Part shown: piece after piece, positions 54,798 to 64,000 of the stretch | Position numbering within the stretch: the stretch's first letter is position 1 | Layout of the letters: each line of letters opens with the position of its first letter | DNA from: Dysidea avara | Lineage: Eukaryota > Porifera > Demospongiae > Dictyoceratida > Dysideidae | Assembly (NCBI RefSeq): GCF_963678975.1 | Contig: NC_089281.1 | Coordinates: 10,193,277-10,257,276, forward strand | Length of the DNA: 64,000 bases | Direction of reading: 5' to 3' | Notes under the pieces: model-generated | What the model was told of the DNA's origin: nothing | The model's input: only the letters and a program-made list of their open reading frames with translations | Database searches by the model: none | Position numbers and translations under genes: made by a program

Positions 54798-57700
54798 ATG
54801 ACTAGTCGCGTAATAGTAGGGGTGTCGGCTGCCAGTGCAGCTGTAGTCGTCGGACTATATCTGTGGAAAAAATGGAAAAGCAGTAGAAAAGTTGCGGAGG
54901 TCACTCAGTTATACATCTACCCGATTAAATCTTGCCACCGTATGGAACTTAAGACGTCGGAGTGTGGTAGCAGAGGATTAAAATATGACAGGTGAGTTAC
55001 TTCAAAGGTACGCGCCTACACATATTACCAACCTTCAAAGACGATTTATTTTATATATGTGTTAATTTTGATTTATATAGTAATTTGTGTGTGTAATAGT
55101 TTGTGTGCTTATGTTGTAATTGTTTGGTTGTACATGTGTTAATGTATGTGCTCTGTTGTATTTAATTTTTGTTTGTATTTATGTATGTTGTGTCTTTGCT
55201 CCTCTGCCAGGGAAGAACGGCATTGCCGACTGGTTTGAGGTAAAATTCAAAATCAAATGATGATGTGAAATCAGGTATAAAGGGTGGCCCAGGGGAGGTT
55301 GGACGCATTCACGTGAGCTGTACATTTTCATTGGAAAATCTTCGTTTCAAGACAATTTTATTAAAACTATAGTGCATTTGAAAGTTTATGTATTCCTAAA
55401 TCTAACTGCGTGGCGAACCCCGTTGATTTGGCTGGTAACAAAGCCAGAGTTTAAAGCGCCAATAAAATAAATTACGTAAAATCAGTTTTATCGAGGAAAG
55501 TAATACAGCAATCTCAGTGTAACGCAGTGAAGGGTCGTTGTTTCATTATAGAAAATGTACGTGACAAGTCTGGTGAAGTTGTATGCATCAAATCACAATT
55601 TATTAATTTCACCCCGAATCTCAAGTGCTTTGAGAAAACGAAGTACATAGCCTTGAAACCTACGTGAAGGACTATCTGAATATCTAACAAACCCCAGTGA
55701 ACTCCATAGTTTTTTAGTTTAGTATAGCGACTATTGAGAGTCACATGAAATACCAAAGAAAAGAATGCAATTAAGAGCAATATATTTAAGTAGCGCTTAT
55801 AGTGTGTCCAACCTCCTCTGAGGGTGGCCTAGCTACAAATGATGAATCAAGTCTAATTTCTAGGGGCTTTCATCAGTTTTCATGTACAGATACTGTGTTG
55901 GGGATAACGCATTACTTATGTAACTCATTGCGTAATCCTTTTGTGGTAACTAATGCACTCATCAAACCCCTCCCAGGCAACAGTTATTAGACTGTAGATA
56001 TTTTATAGATGTACTTTATATGTGTACACGCCCTCATTTTGAGGTTTGTGCATAATACAATTACGTTGTGCAAAAAAGTTATGTTTGAATTATGACAATT
56101 CCTTGAGTCAGAAATACCCAAATGTGTGTAATTCCTGAATCACAGAAAATTTATTTGGAATTGTGTAAGGAATTGTCGCAATTAATTTATCTTTCGGCAA
56201 TTATATACACGAATGTGCCTAATTCCTTTCAGGAAATGTGCATGAATTATGACAATTTTGTGATAAACTTGTATATTTCCTGAAAATTTCATTTAAGTTT
56301 CATTACAGAAACATCATGGAAACATATCTTTTTGCTCAGTGTTAATAATAATAACAGTGGGGCAAAGGTAGGGATTTGACTTTTTTTAATTCAAATTCAG
56401 CCTCAATGAAGTAATGAAGTAGTAACAAAGCCTATTGAATGAAGCTTACTGACAATTTACTTTCTCTTGAATACGATTATAACTAATATTTACACATTGT
56501 CCAACAATGAAATCATGTCACGTGATACGGTGCACGTGGTAGTTGCACATGTGCAGCTTAACACAAAGTAATATACTGTAATATGATAGTTATGGGTAAT
56601 ATGTAACTGCAACTAAATAGTTTTTGTTTTAAGTAATAGTAATAAGTAAAGAGTTACTTTTAAAAAGTAACTGTCCCAACACTGACGGGTACATGCAAGG
56701 AAGAAGAGGCACAGAGTTTTACATGTGCAGTACAGTTGCTTATCATACAGTAAGGTAGGGCTGGTATTTTCTACTTGCGATTATTGCACTGAGGTGATCA
56801 TGCGATAATTGCGAGTATATAGATTGCCATATCCACTATAAGATAATATGTGTCATAAATAAGACATTATTGTGGGCCTACAGTATTCAACTCTGATATG
56901 CAATGGAAGTACAAGTTGCTGTCAGACTTTCAGTGCTTCTTGGTACAGCTCTCTAATGTTTGTGTCAGTCCTGTAGTCACTGCAAAGCACTAATAACACA
57001 ATTTCTCTCTTAGCAATTATGCAGAAATTGCAATAATATTGCACAAACGGTATTGCGGTATTTTCAAAAAAGCTGCAGTACCCAGTATTGCACATCATAA
57101 TATTGCATACAAGCGATAATATTGAAATATTGCCCAACCCTACAGTAAGGGGAAGCAATGTTAATACTGTGTGCAGCACTAGGGATGTGTGAGGGAATGC
57201 CCACCAGAAAATTGTGTGTGTTAGACTCTTTCAAGTTCTAGTACATTCTCAGGTAACTGAGTGGATCTGAGGAGGGCTGTGCCCCCTAGTCATGACTTAC
57301 AGGACAAATACTCTAATAGAACAGTCACCTTAATACAGTAGTCAGGCAAATAATGGTACCTATTCTAATAAATGTTGAAATCATCTTACATTCAGTTTCA
57401 TTCTCAGATTCAATAAAAAATTCTAGGGCATGCCCCCCAGATCCCCTTAGAGTACACACTAAGGTATGCCTTCCACATATTACCTAGCTATGGTACTATG
57501 TAGCTATATATGTGACCGGATTTCATATAACCCAGCTTCCACACACACAAAATCAAACTTACGTTTTTACCAGAAATGGATTGCTGGTCTAATACACTAT
57601 CATATTCCACTCTGTATTTCCTGGCGAGTCTGGTTTCTGGAGCAGCTTTCTTCCGACCCTGTCAAAGCCACGTGTGGAAGATTGGCGCTATTAAATGGCC

Positions 57701-60700
57701 ATGGCTTGGTGTGTAGTGAGCTGGGACTTCACAGAGAGCTCACCAATAGTGTTCTCAATTAATTTGGAGTGATTCGAGGGCCATGGAGGGCCCAAGCTTG
57801 GCCTCTGGATTCCATTAGTCTTCTTGCTCCATTTTATACTCCTATATTAAGCCCACCCATCACCCCCTACCCACTGCCCCTATTACTATCACCTGTGATG
57901 TTATTACCCTCTCGAAAAAAGCTTCCCAAAACAGGGCACATTTCGGGTATCAGAAACTTATGCACCCACATAGTGTTAGCTAGTAAATAGATGAATAATT
58001 GGTGCAAATTTTGTTTGCACAGCTGTAGGCACTGGGAAGTTATTACACAATGATTACTTAAAATTGCCATATCTCTGTGCGTCGAAGCCGGGTTTTGTCA
58101 AATCCAGTCACATATATGTACATACGTTGGCATCACTAAAAGTTTGGCTATACCCCTGAGCCTCATTAAAGTCCTGAGTACACTTATAACCATCGAGCAG
58201 GTTCTATCTAGCTATCAAAAATGCTCTGAGATTCAAACATAGGGAGTTAAATTTTGAGAATACATCCAACTGGAGTCTTATAATTTAAGTGCCTGCCCTT
58301 TATTTATCAACCAAGTGAAAGAAGTACCAAGTACGGAAAAGGCCACTGCAATTAATCCAGTCACTACAGAAATTATGGACAATTCTTGTGGCAACCAGCC
58401 GCACTGAAACCACGTTACCATGAATCAACACCTACACGGCAGTGGAGAAAGTAATGGGACAGTGCTCCACCCACCCGCATTCCTAAGATCTACACGTGTA
58501 TTACCCTCTTGTCAGGGTTTCATTTAGGGGCACTTGCCCACCTTCCCTTGACAAGCTCTTATCCCGCTTAATTTTTTAAGCAACAGTTAAAATGAAAGTG
58601 CATCAAAATGCATCAGGAACAGTAGTAACCTGAGATTACTTCTGGTCATTCTCAGGTAGCTGAGAATGCACCAGAAGCAATCTGAGATGTAAGAATCTAC
58701 AATACAAAATTTTCTAGGGGCATGTCATTCTCAGGCATAGGTGGATCTATTGGGGGGAGGAGGATAGAGGAGAGGTAAGAAATTTTAGTGTTCATTCCAC
58801 TATGAGCTGAAAAAGAATGGAACTCCAAACACTGTGGAATATACCTGAAAACAAAGTGGAATGACCATTTGCATCCGAATAATTGATAGTCAGGGCGCAC
58901 ATTTAATCATGCAACTCAGTGGTTGGAATGATTGCAATGATACTTTTTGTACTGTTCTTCATTTGTAATGTTGTATAGAGCAGTTGCATGTGATGTCACA
59001 GGCGCAGCGTTCAACTGAAACATATGGCAAAACGTGTGGCCATAGATAATGGCATTTGTACAGCCAGATGCTGGTAAAATTGTGTGTTTCATTTTCCTGT
59101 TATTGTAGAGTGACTAACAGCCAAACTACGTCGGTGTTGATAATCATCTGTTATCAGGTACTAACATACTAGAGTAGTGAGAGCATAGCCTGTCTGTTTT
59201 GTGGCTACATGGCAAAAAATAGTGTGCATTCGCCCACGCAATTTTGAAACAGGTCCACTCGTAAGTTGAAATGATGATGCTAAACTGCTTTCTTTCTTCA
59301 TAATTGTGTCAGAAAACTCTTTTAACACATTGGTAAACTGAATAAGCATCTGGCTTCGTGAGCGTGCTAGGATTTTGTTGTAATTTCAGAAACCAGACCA
59401 GCTACGCTTTCGTCCTTCTAGTATATTAATACCTTATAATAGGTGAATGTAACACTGTAGTATCTAAGCTATCCATACTTGCGTTGTGGCAGTAGAATCG
59501 GATACTCAATTTTCATGCATTGTGGCAATGGATTCTTGCCACATGTTTTTTAAGCACATCTAATGTAATTATTTGTGCAACCGCTCTATAACAGGTGGAA
59601 AATGTGAAATGACAATGACAATTTCCAGTAATTCTGGCTGTTTCCTTTGATGTTATATAGTATATTTTTAAAATGTCCAACCATGTCCACCTTTTACCAA
59701 CTACCCATTTGAGGATTACTCACACCCTATTGAAGCACAGAAAAACAATAGGTACTATAATTACAAGACAAAGGCTCCACATGTATTTTGCATGTGGTAA
59801 CTGTATCACGTGGAATACTTTGTGTCAAGATCAAGATACTTTAATAGAACATTCACCATACCTGATTATTAAATTTCCATTGTGAATTATTATGATGATA
59901 TTTCTATACACTACCCAGGGGCAGAGGAGCCACCCTTATTTAGTAGGGGAGGGGGGGTGGTGAAGCTAGGGTATGACATGTCTTAGTGTGTAAAGCACAC
60001 TAGCATGCAAAACATGTAAATCTAGGGGGTCTGGGGGCATGCTTAGGCCCTCTGAGATTGAATCTGGGAGTGATTTTAGCAGTATATCAGAATGCTATTA
60101 ACATTAGTTTGACTGTTGTATGCTCTATTAGGGTATCTCAAGCTTGAGACGTTTATATTAGTATATCCAGTAGACCTATAATGAAATCTGGGGACATACT
60201 GCCTTCCTCCAGGAAATTTTTGAGATTTAGACTCTCGAAATTAAATCTGAGAATGATTTTAGCAGTCACCTTTAATATTATTATATTTGTTGACTGTCGT
60301 ATTAGGGTGACTGCTCTATTAGGATATATCGATCTTGATTCGTATACTGTAGAATCTGGTTGTTAGGCGCATGCACTTAATATTGTGCTTAACATATAGT
60401 TGTTAAGCACATGTGCCTAATAAAAAACCTCATTGTGATTATTATGGATTCACTCTCTTGTGGTGGGGTGAATTGCAGTCATTACATGTACCAACATTTT
60501 GAGTCCAGTTTTTTGCACTGAGTCCTTTGTGTGAACATACTATGCTTCACTGGGTAAGTATAGTAAAGACGCATATTTTGGCTTTGTACTTCATGAAATT
60601 TCCTATTAGCAAACTTCTAACATTTCTTCTCTTGTATAACTTCATGTCATGTTGGAGCTTCATGTTCGTCCACATGTGTTTTACTTTATCAACCATGATT

Positions 60701-61491
60701 ATTTATGAGATATGGGTATGCGCTTAACAGGTAATATGTACTTAATATATACATACGCTTAACAACCAAACTCTACGGTTGATTCACTGGAATTGCAAAT
60801 ATAGTTAGCTATTTGGTGTGATGCAATTAGTACAATTGTTCAATGACAGCTATAGATAATTTTAGGGGGGCTAATCCTCCATAATCTTTTTGACACGGGC
60901 TATAGCCCCCTTCTCCGCCACCCCTGACACAACCATCAATCAGGTTACCAGAAAGCTTTTCTCCTAGTGCAATAAACACTGTTTTATCCTAAATTTGCCT
61001 TCTTTCCCTGTCAAGTCTCCTGTGTTCCCCTAACAGTGTCCCCTAGATCTGCCTACGAATACCTTTGGGACCATGGTCAAACTCAATATCAGCAGTTTAG
61101 GCTACAACACAAAATTAGTGCTAAACTATTGGTCAAGAACAAACAAATTATTGATCAATAATTCTAAGTATTAAGTCACTGATCAAGCACACAATGGCTT
61201 AATCAACACTTTTGACTGCAGTTGCAAACCTATGTGTGCCTGCCACTATACCTCATTGACTGTCTTTTGTGTGTTGTCATTCTATTGTGTATACAGGTGC
61301 TGGGCAATAGCTAAGAAGGTGGAAGATGGAAACAGAATATTATCTCAGGCTCAGTACCCAAAGCTAGTAGTAGTGGTACCAGAATTGTGGCCATTGTCCA
61401 ATGGGAAGGTAGAGCTCCACATTACGGCACCTGGTATGTCACCACTGGTGGTACCAGAGGAACTTCCTCCCAGTAGTCCTACTGTAGTGAG
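54798..61491 (+). CDS. MTARC1: MTARC-like (MOSC N-terminal beta-barrel), first two exons
   Basis: Exon 1, 54798-54991: MTSRVIVGVSAASAAVVVGL, a membrane anchor, then basic KKWKSSRK and VTQLYIYPIKSCHRMEL, the YPxKS signature of the MOSC N-terminal domain; donor GACAG/GTGAGT. Exon 2, 61297-61491: joins in phase (AG plus G gives Arg) and reads RCWAIAKKVEDGN, LSQAQYPKLVVVVPEL and MSPLVVP, matching RxWxVxxxxGxxxTxRQxPxLV in MTARC; it ends at GTGAG/GTAATA with two codon bases left. About 129 residues are covered; the MOSC catalytic domain, with the Mo-cofactor cysteine, must lie beyond 64000. The family reduces N-hydroxylated compounds with cytochrome b5 and its reductase on the outer mitochondrial membrane. 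An upstream ATG at 54774 is also in frame. The 6.3 kb intron is transposon-rich. Confidence 0.78.
56756..57142. mobile_element. hAT-type MITE with exact 8-bp target duplication
   Basis: Ends TAGGGCTGG (left) and its near inverse CCAACCCTA (right); flanked on both sides by CAGTAAGG (56748-56755, 57143-57150). The interior is rich in ATTGC/GCGATAAT. No coding. Confidence 0.85.
57511..58112. mobile_element. TIR MITE, 602 bp, TGTGACC ends
   Basis: Left TGTGACCGGATTTCATATAA then CCCAGCTTCC; right GAAGCCGGGTTTTGTCAAAT then CCAGTCACA. These are inverted ends of about 34 bases; TATA lies outside both. Short plus-strand frames inside (57466-57762, 57769-57990) have no recognised domain. Same family as 50386-50463. 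Confidence 0.8.
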
Positions 61492-61537
61492 GTAATATTG
61501 TCTAGTGTGCTACATGTGAGAAATGTGCCAATCTAGT

Positions 61538-62195
61538 TAGGGCTGCACCGATTCTGGTATCGGTATTGGAATCGGGCCAATACTGCTGTTTTCATGAAGT
61601 ATTGGAATCTGCTATTATATTGCTGCAGATACTGATTCTTATCACATGCAATAATAAAATAATGTTTGCTTGTACTTGCTTATTTACTAGCACAATGGAC
61701 ACCTGAAAGCATCAGGTATAACACTAAAAGCTACCAGCAAAAGTACTGATCTATGCTGGAACTTACCGTGAAAATGCTTTACTGAGGAAAAGATCAATAT
61801 ACTCTAATAGAACAGTCAATAACACTAATAGAACAATCAGGTAGAAGTGACTGTTTTATTAGGATATTTGTATTTTGTAAGCACCATTATGATATTATCT
61901 ACACTTCTCCAGGTAAAGTACAGAAGAATACTGGACTATCCATTAAACTGGTTTACATTTCAGTGACCTCTTTCTTTGTGAATCTTGAATGGCTACTTCA
62001 TCATAAACATGAACCATATAAAAACTTGTACAAGAACACCATGAAATGCACTATATGTGGTGTAACTAATAAACGTGTGCACTATGAAGTAGCTACTTTA
62101 AGGTACTTGGTATCGATACTTGTACTTGCAGATACTTCCCAGCTGAGTATTTGGTATTTGAAGTGTCGGTAAAAAGTGGAATCAGTACAGCCCTA
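61538..62195. mobile_element. Non-autonomous hAT element, 658 bp
   Basis: Ends TAGGGCTGCACCGATTC (left) and GAATCAGTACAGCCCTA (right). Flanks AATCTAGT and ATACTAGT match at six of eight positions. Inner segments are shared, inverted, with 46240-46455 and 47446-47640, which still carry a hAT transposase N-terminus. It lies 46 bases past the MTARC exon 2 donor. Confidence 0.8.
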
Positions 62196-64000
62196 ATACT
62201 AGTGTATGGATTTTATAGTGCTGTCAAAAGTTGTGTTGCTATTTATGTTCTATTAAAATAATTGAAGTATGTAAATCAATGGGGTTCAATTCTAGGAACA
62301 AAGACTATAAATGTCCATAGTACTCTTAGTATTGCAGTTGCTCTGTTTTCTTGGCACTAAAATTTCATTCAGGGTGTGGGATCGTACATAAGTAGAGGTG
62401 TAATTATTGGACTGTTAACTCCCTCAAACCTCATTTTCTCAACATAATAACAAATTTGCACAAATATTGCGGCATATTGGTTATCAGGGATACTCCTATA
62501 TATTGTGGTAGCTATATCAGGACTATTATTAGGAGCCCACCATCAAAGCACTCATTAATTTTTAATACTGACAAGTGTGAGGAATGTTACAAGCTAGTAC
62601 AATAAAAAGTACTTAAACAAGTGGGATCATCACTGAAGTGCAAATTTAATTTCTACTTTTGTTCTTCAGATGATGATGATCCAAGCAGTAATGATCCCTG
62701 TAACTTGTAAAATTCCTACTTCTTATTGTAAACCTAATTCATCATTAGTGAACATCTATAGCACTGCAGCAAAAGAAAGAGCAATACCAGTGCTAGACAG
62801 TTGGAACAGTGATAGACTCGATTTGTACAGCAACAGTACAGCAAATAAATTACGGGTGCTTAAATAGTCAATCATAACTTACAACTGAAACAAGCTACAA
62901 AGATGGGACTTGGCTCAATCTGTAAACCATGAACTAGAAAATCTATCAAAGGTATGGTGTTTTCCCTGTACTCCTCCATGTTGACTAAGAAGAAGGCAGA
63001 AATGACAACAGTAAACGTTATTCTACCGCATCATAACTAAGTGCCCATAACTCATGTATGCTTTGCTGTACAAACAAGAAACAAAGATTTTCTTACTCTC
63101 CATGGACAGGTGAATCCAGTGGTATATAGGTTTTATTGATTTGAGCTTCATTTCAGTGCGTACCAAAACAATCATAATTTTTTATGTAACATGCATATTT
63201 TTACCCAGTGTATTTCAATATGTTTTTATAGCAGAGCAGAATTTTCTGAAAACAGCCAGTTTTCACTCAGTGGGACATAATTACTGATAAACAATGTATA
63301 TGTAGCTGTTTTGTACTACAGCTGTATGTTAGTCTACACTGTTGGATGCATGGTGTAGATGATATGTAACATCAAACCAAGAGTACATAATATATCCCTC
63401 CTCTATTATTATGTACTCTTAAATCAAACCAAACCACTGGTATACTACTGCGAATTAACCCTTGTGCTGTCAGCAAAACAAAGTGGGAAGCTTGTGATGC
63501 ATACATTGTACTCTACATAGTACAGCCCATAGACACCTGTTGAATTTAAGCGATGTCTAACAGCAAAAAAATCAGGCTCATAGCCTTAGCAGTTATTGAA
63601 TTATACCTGTCTGAAGGCATTGGTAAGTAAGTCAGTGAGTCAGTCAATAGAAAATTCCAGTAAGTAAAATTTTGCAACAACTTACTGAAAGCTGGTTGCA
63701 CTGAAAGCACTTTAAGCACTTTGAGCTTGATTGTAACTACCAGGGCATAGTGGAGCTGGTTTCTCGTCAATAGTTTTTTTTTGTCGTAAGGTGTGATCTT
63801 CATGATCCCACCATGCGCTGTATGAGCTTTTCCCAATACTTTTGATCATCCTAGTGTACAGTATGGCTTGGGTGTGAGATTGTCTGCTGATTGAGAAGCT
63901 ATAGATATTTGTACCCTTATTAGTACATTTCTAGAGAACCTTTAAATGCTAGTGCTTTTTATTGAAGTTGATTATATATATACAGTACTACATTTCTCTA
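62196..64000. other. MTARC intron 2 or downstream, no gene recognised
   Basis: AT-rich. Frames at 62670-62867 (+) and 63546-63836 (-) have no family motif and no phase-compatible splice fit to MTARC. A small inverted repeat (AGAGTACATAATA ... TATTATTATGTACTCT) lies at about 63381-63421. Confidence 0.45.

Larger units (their letters stand above)
54992..61296. other. MTARC intron 1, MITE-rich
   Basis: Contains the elements at 56756-57142 and 57511-58112, a fragment with the GTTACTTTTAAAAAGTAACT/CCCAACACTG ending typical of hAT-type MITEs at about 56600-56690, and scattered GGGGGCATGCC and CTATTAGAGTA segments shared with 47230-47570 and 60010-60340. No exon resembling the MOSC family was seen inside. 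Confidence 0.6.

Noticed and set aside
62670..62867. Third MTARC exon
   Set aside because: No phase-compatible acceptor and no similarity to the MOSC family.

Overview
The window is nuclear DNA of an early-branching animal, most likely a demosponge. Spliced genes with GT-AG introns, a selenoprotein gene, a eukaryotic tRNA gene and animal families (anoctamin, UFM1 protease, ADAT3, MTARC, an usherin-like ectodomain protein) sit in AT-rich DNA packed with LINE, DIRS, hAT, P-like and mariner-like remnants. The sponge assignment is inference from the style of the F-box/LRR, kelch and transposon families; no lineage marker was tested.

Layout. 1-4287: an almost full-length CR1/L2-like LINE with intact ORF1, ORF2 broken only by in-frame stops, and an (ATT)n tail. 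5873-11365 (minus): 5' end of a secreted, usherin-like LamG-type gene. 11443-16115: a compact housekeeping cluster with a 113-aa unknown ORF (+), a UFSP1-like UFM1 protease (+, five exons), selenoprotein W (-, five exons, UGA-Sec and a candidate SECIS), and ADAT3 (-, at least six exons) with a tRNA-Glu(TTC) gene in one intron. 16248-22310: a hAT-like non-autonomous element, a broken P-element/THAP9-like transposase and another transposon ORF remnant. 24100-24450: a tRNA-Gly-like pseudogene and a perfect foldback.

26086-48265 (+): a complete anoctamin (ANO10-like) gene. I could chain 12 exons with consistent phase into 645 codons. Introns 10 and 11 are about 6 kb each and hold a DIRS-like tyrosine-recombinase retroelement, mariner- and hAT-type elements, a LINE 3' end, and a row of TIR elements, one with a 178-aa ORF.

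50920-51861: a single-exon kelch-repeat protein (+). 52827-54571: a decayed F-box/LRR gene (-), head to head with MTARC (+), whose first two exons (54798-54991, 61297-61491) are here and whose remainder lies beyond the window. The MTARC intron is another sink for hAT-type and TA-flanked MITEs.

The genes do not form one pathway. UFSP1 matures UFM1, SelW is a redox protein, ADAT3 is the non-catalytic partner of the tRNA A34 deaminase, anoctamin is a ten-helix ion channel or lipid scramblase, and MTARC is an outer-mitochondrial molybdenum reductase subunit. The most notable observations are the SelW gene whose SECIS lies against the UFSP1 3' end, the LINE whose ORF1 and ORF2 share one frame across a UGA-CUAG junction, and the TIR elements with gene-like inserts inside the anoctamin gene. 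All exon borders were derived by eye from splice signals, phase and family knowledge.
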